NCBI GenBank assembly: GCA_014529385.2 | Contig: CM043948.1 | Span: 74,484,791 to 74,548,790 of the forward strand | Reading direction: 5' to 3' | DNA: 64,000 nt | Source: Adiantum capillus-veneris | Lineage: Eukaryota > Streptophyta > Polypodiopsida > Polypodiales > Pteridaceae | Shown: piece after piece, positions 1-11,590 of the stretch | Layout of the letters: each line of letters starts with the position of its first letter | How positions within the stretch are numbered: the stretch's first letter is position 1 | Program-made: the position numbers and the translations under genes | The notes under the pieces: model-generated | What the model saw: only the letters and a program-made list of their open reading frames with translations | Databases searched by the model: none | Told to the model about the DNA's origin: nothing

Positions 1-59
1 TCTTCTCCTTCTTCTTCACCTTCCTCCTCTTTCAACAAAAGCTATGGCTATTCTCTTAG

Positions 60-2192
60 AGAATACAAGAGGGGAGGACATTGCAAATCATACCCTGCAT
101 GACGAAGATCACAAAAGCTCAAGAAGTTCGAAGAGGGAGGAAAGAGTATCTCTTTTCTCACCTATGAGGGCACCTTTGGTGCCACAGACAAAGTATTGGC
201 GTTCATCCAGCAATTTGATTCGGCCTTTGGAGACAAGGGCTTCACAGAGTCCTCCAAGCTACACCATGTAGCTATGCACTTCCAAAAATTGGCTTGTCAA
301 TTGTGGGCTAGCCTTCATGGCAACGATGAAGCCCCAAAGACATGGAAAACTCTACAAGTTTTCATCATGAAGCAATTCCTTGCAAGCGATGCAAAAGACA
401 AAATACTTATCAAATGGCGCAGTTTGAAGCTTCTCTCACATGAGTCTATTCACAAATATGTGGACAAGTTTTGGGATTTACATCTCAAGGCTACTGTCTT
501 CCAAAAGATAGGATTCACCATGAAAAAGCAACAATTTTGTATGAGATTACCTTAAAAAATGGCCGAGTATGTCAACTCCCAACGGCCTGGTTCTATCATC
601 GAAGTAATCCACCACACCATGGTTGCTTCCCGCATCAATTTCCAACAAGGGGCTAGACGAAATGTCAAGCCCATGGAAAACAAAGGCAAAAGTGATGCAA
701 AGGGGAAAACCAATGCCCAAAATTCTTCCCAAGGCAATTCCAATAACAATAACAACAACAATCGATGTAAGGAGAAGAGAGTTTACAAAGGTAAAAACAA
801 ACTCTCTCATGAAGATCTTGAAGATTTTTGCAAGGACCATAAGTGTTTTAAGTGTGGGGAGCAAGGACATGGCTATCGTTCTTGCCCCAAGAGAAATGCG
901 TGCAGTGAGACTCCTAGAGCTTCCACCATCGAAGCTCCAAAAGAGGATGCTCATTGCAAAGGATCACCTCTCTCTTATGCTTGGGAAAAGGTGAGGGAAC
1001 ATGATGCCTTCATCTTGTTTGACCCTGTGTCTACTCACAACTTCATATCAATGGAGTTGGCCACCAAGTTGGGCATTCAAGCTTTTGAAATGGGAGATAC
1101 TGTAATTGCTGACACAGCTTTCAAGGGACAAACAGCCTCCGTTATTCCCTTGATTGGAAAGTTGAGACTTCATGTACAAAGCTATGTCGACAAAGAAGAA
1201 TTTTTAATCTCTTCTCTCCAACATGAGGATGCTATCCTAGGGGCACCATGGTTCAACCGCATGGCTGCCAACATGAAGTTCCGTGAAAGGAGAATCTACT
1301 TCACCTACAAGGGAAAGAGCATGTATATAGATGCTAATGAGTCTGGTCGTACTATACCACTTGTAAATTCACCAACTTTTGATAAGTGAATGAAAAGCTT
1401 GATTTTTGCGTACATGATTTTTGTCAAAGAATCCACTAATGACGCTAATGATTTATCAGATGAAAATGGTAGGAATCAAGAAGAGTTAGACCTGCCTACT
1501 TTTCTAAATGGATTCCAAGATGTTCTCATCGATCATATCCCTACGGACTTACCTCCAAAACGAGGGGATGTGACCATCAAATTGAGCTCCTACCAAGAAG
1601 CTCACCGCCTAACAAGCCTCCTTATTGAGTTTCCCAAGCTCAGCAAGAGGATATCATGAGGCAAGTACAAGAATTGGTATACAAAGGGATGGTGAGCCTT
1701 ATCTCCTCTCCCTTTTGTTCTCCAATCCTTTTAATGCAAAAGAAAGATGGTACATACCATATGTGTGTGGACTATCAAGCACTAAGCCATATCACTATCA
1801 AAAACAATTTTCCCGTGCCTTGGGTAGAAGATCTGTTTGATAAGCTACAAGGATCTACGTACTTCAGTAGGATTGACCTTAAAAGTGGCTATCTTTAAAT
1901 AAGGATAGTGGATGAAGATATCCTGAAGACCGCATTTTGTACAACGTGTGGCCTTTATGAATATCTAGTCATGCCTTTTGGCTTGACCAATGCACCAACC
2001 ACATTCAATTGTTTGATGGAAAAAATATTTAGACCCTACCGCAAGTTCACTAGAGTGTTCTTTGATGATATCATCATCCACTCCAAGTCCTTGGAGGAAC
2101 ACAAGCAACATCTCCAAGTGATTTTTCAAGCATTGTGGGAGAGCTTGAAGATGCTAGATGGATGCAAGGAATACAACTTAAGGATAGTATGA
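60..2192 (+). pseudogene. Decayed Ty3/gypsy gag-pol (gag, zinc knuckle, protease, part of RT)
   Basis: Remains of a gypsy retrotransposon polyprotein. A retrotransposon-gag domain runs from about nt 150 to 555 (FIQQFDSAFGDKGF, LACQLWASL). A zinc knuckle CFKCGEQGHGYRSC lies near nt 844-886. An aspartic-protease-like segment follows at about nt 1000-1290, but the usual D-S/T-G active-site triad reads DPVST, so it is probably dead. Reverse transcriptase occupies nt 1656-2160 with MPFGLTNAPTTF and FFDDI (the YxDD box). Gag and protease share one frame, broken by TAA at 553 and TGA at 1387; a frameshift near 1650 and a TAA at 1896 break RT. Homology stops after RT: no RNase H or integrase is seen, and the 5' end is cut by the window. 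Family assignment is firm; lineage within gypsy is not. Confidence 0.88.
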
Positions 2193-3180
2193 ACCTTGTC
2201 AATGCTTACAATGTTGCACTAGAGTAAGCAAATGTAAATGCTTTATAAATGAACAATGTTTTTGTATTATAAGACTAATCCTCTTTTGTGCATAAATTTA
2301 AATAGTATGCATGCTTAGAATCATGTTTGTGATGATGACGTCACTCAAACACCAAGTAGAATTTGTCACTCTACTGTGGGAGTAGGATATGGACTAAAGA
2401 GCAGACATGCTTGCGGCATCTACGTCTCCTAAGCACCAAATGGACTAGTCATCCATTTTGGAATGATGTCGTAGGGTGAAAAGGGATCCTTTACCCGCTA
2501 AGAAATGTAAACTAATGACTAAGACTCTATCTCTTCTACCTCATAGTCAAGGACAACTATAATTTTAAGTGAGTGACAATTTCATAAAATCTAATATCTA
2601 ACCAAACCAAAAAAATTTCTCATATTAAATTGATCATTTAGTGTGGGAGAATGAACGGGAACAAGGGTTATAATATAGACATGTGCTTATTGATCTGCCT
2701 CAACAATACAGGGCCAAGGTTAAAGGGGTCCAAATGAGAGATGGTATGTTAAACAGCAATGCTACCTAATGGAGCTTAAATACCTTAGGGTTAATTTCAT
2801 TAAAGACCTCCAAAAGTTAGTGTTAAAAAGTTCTTTGACCTTAGGCAAGCTAGGGCTGACCTTGAGGTGGGAATCCTACCCAAGCATGAGGTGCTTGTCG
2901 TGCTTGCTAACTAAAGTGCTTAAAGTGTTTCTGGGAACTTTTCCCAAGCTTGAGGTGCTTCTCATGCTTAAATGACTAAGGTTCTTGAAGTGTTCAATTC
3001 AAACATAAAATCTCAAGAGGCATAAATGGTTTCCATGCTTAAATGATTGGGTCCTTGAAGTGTTCGATTCAAACATGATATCTTAAGTAGCACAAAAGAC
3101 ACATGTCAAGATCCTCCACATGTGGCCCTAATAATGTACTTGAATCCTATTGGATAGGATTTAAGGGGGTCCAAATGAGA
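2193..3180. repeat. Non-coding stretch with degenerate tandem repeat (about 2879-3100)
   Basis: No gene is seen after the broken RT. Around 2879-3100 three imperfect copies of a 65-71 bp unit follow each other: starts near 2879 and 2943 share CCCAAGC-TGAGGTGCTT, and starts near 2963 and 3034 share CATGCTTAAATGA and TTGAAGTGTTC. The phrase GGGGTCCAAATGAGA recurs at 2727 and 3164, bracketing the block. It may be the decayed 3' end of the gypsy copy to the left; that is inference. Confidence 0.5.
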
Positions 3181-3256
3181 ATTTAGATGCTAAAAATAAA
3201 TAATAAAGTTCTTTCTCTCAAAGAGGAAAAAGAGGACACATGTCCAAATGATATAA

Positions 3257-3259
<3 letters not shown>

Positions 3260-3333
<74 letters not shown>

Positions 3334-3361
3334 GGACCAAGCACGAGAGGGGGTATACTCT

Positions 3362-3402
<41 letters not shown>
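3260..3402. repeat. Compound microsatellite (TA)n(GA)n ... (CA)n
   Basis: (TA)n runs from about 3260 to 3294 and passes directly into (GA)n to about 3331. After 32 bp of unique sequence a (CA)n tract runs from 3364 to 3402. Long reading frames here are artefacts of the repeats. Confidence 0.97.
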
Positions 3403-3404
<2 letters not shown>

Positions 3405-5762
3405 ATTGTGTGGAGTGCAAAGTGCAAGAGCTCCATCTCCTTCTCCAAGCTTGCTGAGAAGTGGAGAGCCTACACCAACACTCTTGGCTATAGAATGCAA
3501 ATCCAACCAAGAGCCATCCTTCAATGCTTAAGCTTGATATCTTCTTCATCTTCATTACTATGCCTATTATGCTATGCTAAACAAGAAGAGTGATGATAAG
3601 TGAGGAACTATTTCTTTCTCCTATGGATCATTCTTCTTCCTCTTCCCTACCCTCATTCCCCGCTAGCTCTCTCCACCTTCGAAGGTGTTTGAGGCCTTGG
3701 GACTGAGGCTTGGGATAGTTTATACTTTTTTGCAAAGTTTATGTTATGCTTGTGATTCATGAATCTTTCCATCTTCATTGCATCACCTAGGTCACAGGGA
3801 ACACAAAGATTGTATTGTATCAAGTCTCTCTTGATGGGAGAATTTATAATACAAACGCCTTTTGGAGGGGGGACCGGCTTCAAGTAAATCCGGTCTTCAA
3901 CTATTGTCATGTTCTCTAATACTCTCTCTCTTGCAAAAGTATTGTTCATGCCAAGTTAATTAAGTACTATGTTTATGTTGCTACCATCAATTAAGTTCAC
4001 CCTCTATGTTCTCAAAGTAATCTCCCGCTATTCTCAAAGTTCATAGGCCATTTACATTACAAATTATATCACCTATGAAAAGAGACACAAAATAGGTAGC
4101 ACCTACCCACCACACATGCGCGTACACACAACACACACTCATGTGCACACCATACACACTCTCTTCGGCATAAGATGTATGTCAAGCATAAAAACGATTC
4201 TTTATATTAGGATATACAAAAAATCATGAACATTGTAATCCAAAAAACCCACACACCTATGAATAAGCAACACGCATTAAAACAAGCTCTGAGTTAAAAT
4301 TCACAGATAAGGGAGAGAAAGGGGGAGATCATACAACTTACCATCATCAAAAGCAGGGGGAGGGATGAAATCACTTGAGTAAATCTTCATGGAAGGGTTC
4401 AAGGCCAAGGGGCACAAATGCAGATTCTAAAAGATGAGTTTCTTGCCCGAGCCGAAGGTGGCATCAACCAATAGCCTGCTCGAGACCCCTTACATCTCCA
4501 CATCATAGGGTCTGTGTACTCATGTGTCTACAAAGGTAACCGTCAAGACTCAATATTCAAGAGGACTCAAGCCACACTACATAGGCAAATGGACTGTGGA
4601 CTCCAGAAAGTCGAACTGAAATCATGCTCATCACTCATAGTCTCACGCTCGCTCAAGACAAGCTGGCTCAATGCTCTTTGCAACTTTGCTGTCACGTTGC
4701 GAATTCAATTGCATGTCCCGAACTTTAAAGTTGCCAGCCATAAAGCGCTCAAAATTGGAATTCTTTACTTGAAAGTTTAAACTTTAGAGGCTTTAAAATC
4801 CACTTTGTTGAATAATTTTCAAGTTGAGAGCCGAGTCTCCAAAAACCTAGACTACTGATTCCTACCTGTAAACTGTTACTTTGTAAACTATTACCTGCCA
4901 CCTAAAGACCTAACCTTGAAAATAAGGGCATGCTTTTAAGAAATCCTTTTAAATAAAGCTTGCAAATCTTTTGGCCTTGAAGATAAGGTCCCCTGCATTT
5001 ATTGACAGGCTGTATTGATGTGCATGTTCTTCCAAGAACTAGTTTTTGCAAATTTTAGCTGGTTATATTATATGTAACCATGGTTTTTTTCATACACTAG
5101 GTTTGACCTTGCAGGTAGTAAAATGTAATATAATATGCTCATGAATTTTTTTTCCTCCCACCTCATATGTTGACACATGGCAGTCCTCTCACTTTGCTGG
5201 TAGGGGATATGATTTTTGAAAAAAAATGATCATAGAATCTTTAAAGATCCCCTTTGGCAAACAAAAACAAAAGAAAAAGGGTGCCCCAGGCCGGGGGCTT
5301 GCAGGCACATGGAGACCAACAGGGGAAGCAGAAAAACAGCAATAGGTGACGCAGCAGCAAGGGCTCTGAGGTCGTCAGGTGGCATCGGGCAGAGAGGCGG
5401 GGTCTGATGGGCGTTTTGTTTTTTATTCACTGAAGTGCTATATGCTGCAACGTTGCATGTGTGCTTAACTAGCTATGGGAACTTCATGGGAGCTGTTTTC
5501 CTAGTGGCTCTGAGTTCAAATATTGGGTCTCCCTTTTAAAAGGGTAAAAATGTCAAGGTAAGAGGTAGGAATCTTGCAAGAATCTTACAAACTAATGAAT
5601 AAATACTGAGTTGAGCGAGTAGAGGCCAATTATTATATTATTGTTATTAATACCATTATTATTATTATAAATATAAATGTTAGATGAGACCATATGGATG
5701 TTTCGTAAAGGTACTCATTTGCCATTATATTATTGTTATTGGAAATACTAGTACTATTTTTA
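3403..5762. other. Intergenic, no gene recognised
   Basis: No domain, RNA gene or clear transposon boundary was recognised on either strand. The stretch contains scattered CACACA runs (about 4090-4160), and a GC-richer island around 5280-5410 whose short frames on both strands match nothing I know. Confidence 0.5.
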
Positions 5763-5880
5763 TCTATATATTATATATAAAAAGACAAGAGTAAGGCTCC
5801 ATGTGGCTGCAAATCCATGCAGCCACTGCCTCACTCCTTCTTTTCTTCCCACCTTCCTCCATGTTGGTTCCATCGTGACT
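5763..5880 (+). mobile_element. Helitron-like 5' terminus
   Basis: Begins TC directly after an A and continues as an AT-rich stretch ending ATAAAAAGACAAGAG, the look of plant Helitron 5' ends. The next 100 bp match the segment starting at 43732: both hold GTGGCTGCAAATCCAT followed by CAGCC, then CTCACTCCTT and a later CTCCATGTT. Shared terminal sequence at two unlinked sites supports a dispersed family. No 3' end (hairpin plus CTRR) was found downstream, so the extent is unknown. Confidence 0.45.
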
Positions 5881-6526
5881 TCACTCGGCCACCTCCACTG
5901 ACCTACTTCTGCTCATCGCTCACTCCATGAATTGGGTGTTTGACTTCTAGCTTGATCTAAGCGCTTCATGTTCTCCTTTAATGGTGATCTATAAATCTTT
6001 TGATGGCGCACTACCTAGGCTTTGATTTGCGGGAATCGGTTTTACATACACGTCCTCGCCCCTCAACCCTATCTCTTTGATGCTCTCACATATGTCTGCA
6101 CCCTCAAGCATAGCACCAATCTCCTTGTGTTGCTCATCATTGCTCTTAACCATAACCAACCTTGGGCTGCACTACTCATGGAACTTTGTCTTCAACCTCC
6201 CTCGCTCCCCCTCGCTCTCTCTATCCCCCATTGATCAGCCCGGTCTAGCTGGCTCTCAATCCTGAATACATCATAAAAAATCTCACGATTCAATAAAGAC
6301 CCCTAATTGGTATTGCAAACCTTTAACCATGTTCATATAGTTTCACCAAGCTTTACTTGCAAATGTAAAAGACTATGTAGTCGATGAGTAGTAATAGCTG
6401 TCTTATCTTGATTACCTGAGTTACCTTGTTGCTTAAGATCACCATCATCAACGTCATCTATAATGCTTCTCCATGGAGTCAGATCCCTCAAAGGAGGTTC
6501 TAACCTATTTTGAGGACACTTAGTAG

Positions 6527-6584
6527 TTGTATGTTGAGCCATCTTGTGACACTTGTAAAAAAAAAAGTCTTCAAATTGGCTCAA
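6527..6584 (-). pseudogene. Possible gag zinc-knuckle remnant
   Basis: The - strand reads YKCHKMAQHTTTKCPQNR, close to the retroelement zinc knuckle CX2CX4HX4C but with the first cysteine missing and the conserved glycine changed. Nothing else from gag is recognisable nearby. The rest of 5900-7287 holds no gene that I can support. Confidence 0.3.
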
Positions 6585-7287
6585 TCAATCAGCTGAGTAT
6601 TTGCCTTCAGTCTCTTATTATGACGAGCGCTCATCAACAGGGTGTTTAGGCCCTTGGACCTTGCAATCCAAATCATCCCTGGGAGCACACATCAATCAAT
6701 CAGTTGAGTATTTGCTTTACACGAAGAAACATAATAATGTATAGTTATATAAGCATTATTGAGATCATGAGACGAGTATAATCAAAGAGGTAAAAGTATA
6801 ACTTTTGAACTGTTGCTCTGATGGAGCTTTTGAGCGCTTGGTTAGCTTCAAAAGGGGGCCAAAACATTAGGATGCTCTCAGATCGTTCGTCTTTCTTGTG
6901 GAGTCTCCGAACGAGGTTACTGCCAAAAAAGCTATGTGCACAATCCATGATTATTGTGAGAGAGTTTTATTTTGTGTGTTTGCTTTCAAAATAGAAAGAG
7001 TAACTTGCTTTTTACTCGAAATCCAAAAATAGCAGTTGAAGTGGACTTCTATTTGCATGAAGTCAGTTGTTTGTAAGCGAGAATCAAATATATATAATCG
7101 TGGAATAACAAATCATAGTCTAAATGCTTAAGATTGTCCAAAATGAGTAAACTGATAACAAAACCAAAAAAAGAATGCTCATATACAGTTAAATGGGTTA
7201 CCTCAACCCCAATGCTAGAAAGGAAGATGGATTTATTAACGATGAGGATTTCCACCTCGACGTCGGCCCAACCGGCTCATCCTAAAC

Positions 7288-7993
7288 TGTTAAGTATGGA
7301 GCCTGATTTACCCTTGTAATTTTCTGTGGTAAAAGCGTACATTTGTAAGGTCCCCATTATGAGGAGAAGCCATTGTGCGTGAAGGAAAATCACTCACCGG
7401 AAGCCAAAATTTTAACGGACAAGAATCAGGGGCAACTTTTTTTCGCCGGAATATTCCTTTTCGCCGGAATATTATGACCGGACGGCGACCGGAAAGTGGT
7501 CGGGAAACAACCGGTCGGTTGGCCGGTGGCCGGTGGCCGGTGGCCGAATTCAAAAGCGGACTTGTCTTCTCAAGGGCGGCCACACATGGGCGGATTGGAG
7601 GGTCCGATTTGGACTTATTTGCACAAGGACGGCTACACATGGCTGTCTCTCATAAGAGAGGGCAGCCCTTTTGGCCTATAAAAGTAGGCCATTTCTACAC
7701 ACATTTCATAGTGTGTGAAGTTGATGCAACAAGGTGAGTGTGAGGTGGTGAGAGTGAAGCAAGGCGGGAGCTCTATCAAGGGTTTAATCCCTTTGTAAAC
7801 TACTTCTTCTTTTGAAGTGCTAAAGCCATTGAGTGGCTGCTTTCTCGTGGATGTAGCCCACATTGGGTGAACCACGTATATCGTGTGTACTCTCTCTCTC
7901 TCTCTACTCTATAATCTCTTCTGTGTGAAATCTATCTCTCTCCATTAAGTAATCTACTCAAAAATCTATTTAGCTACGTCTTATTTTCTAACA
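7288..7993 (+). mobile_element. Solo LTR (copia-like) with 5-bp target duplication
   Basis: Starts TGTTAAG and ends TTCTAACA, an imperfect terminal inverted repeat of the TG...CA type. It is flanked on both sides by TAAAC (7283-7287 and 7994-7998), a perfect 5-bp target-site duplication. A TATA box (TATAAAAG) lies at 7678-7685. About 170 bp further on come GTGGATGTAGCCCACATTG and GGGTGAACCACGTATATC, a pattern typical of Ty1/copia LTR R-U5 regions, then a CT run. No primer binding site follows the end and no internal region is present, so this is a solo LTR left by LTR-LTR recombination. Frames inside it are not genes. Confidence 0.85.
7433..7556. repeat. CCGG-rich short tandem repeats inside the solo LTR
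   Basis: TTCGCCGGAATATT occurs twice at about 7441 and 7459. A 7-bp unit GGTGGCC is then repeated about four times near 7520-7548. The block is rich in CCGG and lies upstream of the TATA box, in the U3 part of the LTR. Confidence 0.7.
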
Positions 7994-8198
7994 TAAACTA
8001 CCCTAGCCCAATCAACATTTTTGGAATATCCACAGAGACATATTATCTTTACATAAATGCTTTCGTTGGTGCATGCAATGTACTAGGGTGACATGATAGA
8101 AAGCACAACTGCTAGTTCATCATCAGCTCACTCACGAGTCGTTGTTTTATTGAAATGTGAAAACGACTCCTAGGGACAAGTTGGGCCGAGGGCCAAAC

Positions 8199-8379
8199 AC
8201 CCCCGAGGGTGTTCTAGCCTGCACATGTGAATGCAAAGGCAATAAAGCGTTCGATTTCCAGGTGGAAAAGTGTTATAGCCTGCACATGTGAATGCAAATG
8301 ATGGGGCTTCAAGCCTCAGGACTAAGTGACACGGAGCATTTAAAGGGGTGTGTCTGTGTGTGTGTGTGTGTGTGTGTGA
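8199..8379. repeat. Short direct repeat and (GT)n
   Basis: TAGCCTGCACATGTGAATGC occurs at about 8215 and again at about 8276. A (GT)n tract follows at about 8350-8379. No gene is seen between the solo LTR and the hydrolase gene. Confidence 0.75.
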
Positions 8380-8461
8380 GGGGATCAATGGATGGGAACT
8401 CCACAAGCGGCCGTTGAGGCGATCTGAACCGTAGATGTCTTGTTAAAACTAAACCCGGCCA

Positions 8462-8502
8462 AGAACTAAACCTGGACATAGGGCCTGTCCAGGTTTAGTT
8501 CT
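8462..8502. repeat. Perfect hairpin, 17-bp arms
   Basis: AGAACTAAACCTGGACA (8462-8478) and its exact reverse complement (8486-8502) are separated by 7 nt. Partial copies of the same words flank it (AACTAAACCCGGCC before, CCAGTCCAGGTTT after). It is 420 bp upstream of the hydrolase start codon. Function unknown. Confidence 0.85.
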
Positions 8503-8564
8503 AAGCCAGTCCAGGTTTGTCGTTTATAACAGCATGTAAAATGGTATTCCTTTCACATGTGCGC

Positions 8565-8650
8565 ATATGGGCGACATGGTTAGCTCAAGCCTCAAAAGGT
8601 GTTGGGCGCAAGGTCGTGAGTTCCAATCCGGGCTCCTCACCTATGCCGCC
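8565..8650 (+). mobile_element. tRNA-derived SINE-like head
   Basis: Contains an A-box-like TGGTTAGCTCAAG and, about 40 bp later, a B-box-like GAGTTCCAATCC preceded by GTTGGGCGCAAGGTC, the usual order in plant tRNA-derived SINEs. It does not fold as a complete tRNA by eye and has no clear anticodon arm, so a functional tRNA gene is unlikely. The tail and target duplication could not be defined. Confidence 0.4.
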
Positions 8651-8925
8651 ATTTTTTTGGGGGGGCTTGCCCACCTCGGGATGCCTGCCACTCTCTTCTC
8701 ACGTGTCACTTAGTGTCGTGGGGCTTCAAGGAAGAGTGGGGTGACTGTCTTGGCCGGACAGAGTTTGTTCAAGGACCTCGGTCGGTCATCAGCGGTAGTT
8801 CTCAACTTCTCTGGAGGCGGCGATTGCCATTCTTCACTGCAGCACACTAGAAATAGCAAGCGTGCGAACTTTGGGAGAGCGCGAGTGCACTCTTGGAGGA
8901 GCCGAGGAGGAGGAGGAGGTAGGGC

Positions 8926-10313
8926 ATGATGACAGACTCTCCACCCAAGTTCCTGAGGCTTCCTGACGGGCGCAGAATTTCCTACTTGGAGATGGGTTGT
9001 ACTCAGCAAGAAGCGAGGCGCTGCTTGGTGGTCTTGCACGGGCTTGGTTCTTCTCGCCTTGCAGCGATGCCAGGTGAGAGCTACGCCCTGTATGTGTGAG
9101 CGCGCGTGTATAAGCTGCAGAACAGCTTCTTGGCTAAGGTAGTCTGGAGCGTTGAGAAATGTGGTGTGGATAATTTAGTTGAGATGTGGGTGTAGGTGTG
9201 ACGGAGGAGATGTTAATGAAGTTTGGGGTGAGGCTGGTGGCGTTCGATCGGGCAGGGTATGGGCAGAGTGAGCCTGATCCTAGCATGACATTGGAGGGTG
9301 CATGTGAGGATTTGGAGCAGGTGCTGGACATGCTGCAATTGGGCCCCAAGGTTTTTCTTCTTGGTTTCTCTTGCGGTGGTGCCTACTGCTATGCTGCTGC
9401 CCGCTTCATTCCTCATCGCATCGCAGGCATTGCCCTCTGGTGTCCCATTGGATGTTTCCAATGGAAGGTAATCTTTACTCCTCTTTGCTTGCGATATTAT
9501 GATAAAATCTCTTTCTCTCTCCTGTTGAAAAAACCTGGGAGCAAAAACATTGCAAATTGTATTCATTGTTTGTGCAGGGGATTTCACAAGAGGCTCGTGA
9601 CAGTATGTGTAGAACATTGTCGCAAGGTAGTAGGGCCCTGTTACGGTATGGAGGTCAGCTTCCCTTTTTCATCCTTCGCTGGTATGTTAGCTTCTTGCTT
9701 GCTCGGAGGGCTGGGGAGGCTTGGGTGAGACATTGTCAGAAGACTCTCTGTCCTCCTGACCAGAGACACCTTCAGTTACATGAGGCATCCAATCTCATGT
9801 TAAGGTAACTATGAGTATTTTGCATATTGTAGTCCTGCCACATGACCACGTTATTTACGAAAAGGCTTTATGTAGCCATGTACAAAGCTCATTGTTACTA
9901 CACTTTTTCTTGTAGACAGCACTTCGGCTATGCAAGTTTTGAACGGCATTTGAAGATGGTTGCATGTAAGATTGTTCGCCAATTTAAATCTTGGGGTTTT
10001 GTGCAGGGACAATGTAGAATCGCTAACTGCTTATGAGGGCTATGGAATGGCCACAGACTTGCACCTTGTTTCTAATCATTGGGGATTTGAACTAGAAGAT
10101 ATAGCAGAGGTCTTTGATGGCCTTATTCATATATGGCAAGGTGATAGTGATAATCTTGTACCCTTTCAGATGCAACGAATTGTTAAAAGTCAGCTTCCCA
10201 AGATTGTGAATTTGCATGAGCTCAAAGGAGAAGGACACCTGTCATGGTTTTGCTTCAACCATGCGGCCCATAGGGAGACGCTTGCAACCTTGTTCGGTGA
10301 AGTTGAGAGTTAA
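8926..10313 (+). CDS. Alpha/beta-hydrolase superfamily protein, four exons
   Basis: The only clear intact host gene. Exons are 8926-9073, 9196-9467, 9578-9804 and 10007-10313. All three introns are GT-AG, and the phases (1, 0, 2) join without a break into 317 residues. Exon 1 begins with two ATGs and encodes LPDGRRISYLEMG and the oxyanion-type LHGLGSSR. Exon 2 has FDRAGYGQSEPDP and the nucleophile elbow GFSCGGAYCYA. Exon 4 has the acid motif WQGDSDNLVP and the histidine motif GEGHLSW. The Ser-Asp-His triad is therefore complete, and size and order fit the plant soluble hydrolase family with LWQGDED-type motifs. Substrate unknown; no signal peptide or membrane segment is obvious. The start has no in-frame alternative upstream with the domain. 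Very high confidence in fold, low in reaction. Confidence 0.92.
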
Positions 10314-10741
10314 ACTAGTGTTTGAAGTTGTAAAGGAGATTCAGGCTTTGCTGCAAGTACTGAATGCCACTGGAAGATACCCACCCTGGTGAAGAGCCCA
10401 AAAACTTATCTTGAAGTAAATGGCCTTCACATGATAGTTAATGCCAGCAATACGATCGGCCTTACTTTGGAGTAGTTGTTCCCTGTTGAATGTTCATGCC
10501 AGCAAGACAATGCTCTGTAGATTGTTTATTGTGGTGGTATAAACTTCATCGATGAGTTTTTATGGCTATTGAGCTCAGTTTGAGACTTTTTTGTACTTAC
10601 GTGAATGTTTTGCCATGTGGGCAAGCATATGGCAGTGTGGTAGATCTGCGCACTTGAACTGTCAATCTTAATACAAGAAGGTTTGGAAATTTTCTCATGC
10701 AAGAAAACGGAGCTTTTTTCAGTGTTTATCATACGATGCAG
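10314..10741 (+). other. 3' flank of the hydrolase gene
   Basis: Probable 3' UTR and downstream DNA. ATGCCAGCAA occurs twice (about 10441 and 10496). No canonical AATAAA was found, so the transcript end is not placed. Confidence 0.4.
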
Positions 10742-10868
10742 AACATCATAAGCTTCTGCTCGAGAGGCACCGCATACCTAGCTAGGGGACCCAGGGGCTA
10801 GCTGTCCCCTACCCCTAATCGTACCTAGCTAGGTATGTGGTGCCTCTCTCACAGAAGCTCATGATGTT
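10742..10868. mobile_element. Palindromic foldback / MITE-like element
   Basis: Left arm 10742-10786 and right arm 10824-10868 are near-perfect reverse complements (shared words AGCTTCTG, GAGAGGCACC, CATACCTAGCTAGG). The roughly 37-bp centre has its own nested inverted repeat, AGGGGAC with GTCCCCT. The whole 127-bp unit can fold into one long hairpin. No clear target duplication is seen and no transposase is nearby, so a MITE, a foldback element or a young hairpin locus all remain possible. Confidence 0.7.
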
Positions 10869-11312
10869 GAGGTAAGTTAGATTGTGGGAATTATTGTGAG
10901 AATTTGTCCAAAACTTCTTGTGCTTGTTCTCTGTTTACACACTTCAAAGCCTATTGGCTGTTTCATCCCGTACTAACTCTTGCCTATGCTCTTGTGGCGT
11001 GTCTTCCCACTTCCGTGGTTGACATACTCGCAGCCGTCACTTCTGCTGCATCGTGTGGCACACCTTGAATACTAGCAGAATTGGGCCCCTCCTTTTAAAT
11101 GGACAAGTTGAAGCTGATACAGAATTAGCTTTTAAAAAAAAAAAAACCCAAAACCCCCTTCGTTGTTTGGTCCACTAATAATGGCCTTGGTATCCCGAAG
11201 GGAAAGTTTACATAATTACTCGTAAAAAGGCCTTCATGATTGTAACGACTTTCTTGTTTCCTCTTCTTTAGTTGAATTTATCGTTTGGGAAAAGGTGGTT
11301 GGAATACTAACC
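10869..11312. other. Intergenic, no gene recognised
   Basis: Nothing recognisable beyond a short A run near 11137. Confidence 0.5.
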
Positions 11313-11590
11313 TTATCCATTTGTTTGACTTTTATGTGGGTACGCGTTCTTTTATCCATTTGTTTGACTTTTATGTGGGTACGCGTTCTTTTATCCATTT
11401 GTTTGACTTTTATGTGGGTACGTGTTCTTTTCTTAGATAGGTGGGGTTATATTTATTACTTTCTTAGCATATATCAGCGTTTGAAAATACGGCATCCATT
11501 TGTTTTACTTTCATAGGACTGTGGGTACGTGTTCTTTCCCTAGATAGGTGGGCTTATATTTATTACTTTGTTAGCAAACATCAGCGTTTG
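11313..11590. repeat. 39-bp tandem repeat (three copies) inside a larger duplication
   Basis: A 39-bp unit starting TTATCCATTTGTTTGAC repeats at 11313, 11352 and 11391 with at most one or two changes. The following segment (AGATAGGTGGGG ... CAGCGTTTGAAAATA) is itself duplicated: about 11435-11490 and 11540-11597, with another CATCCATTTGTTTTAC between. 39 bp keeps a reading frame open, but the translation (LSICLTFMWVRVL repeated) looks like chance. Confidence 0.85.

Noticed and set aside
5216-5407. 63-codon frame and its 66-codon antisense frame
   Set aside because: GC-rich island open on both strands, with no homology I recognise.
7375-7737. 120-codon frame
   Set aside because: Entirely inside the solo LTR and made of its GC-rich tandem motifs.
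8565-8650. tRNA gene
   Set aside because: A- and B-box-like words are present but no cloverleaf or anticodon arm can be formed by eye; a SINE head is a better fit.
11295-11516. Repeat protein with LSICLTFMWVRVL units
   Set aside because: The 39-bp repeat happens to keep the frame; there is no gene context and the translation is hydrophobic low complexity.
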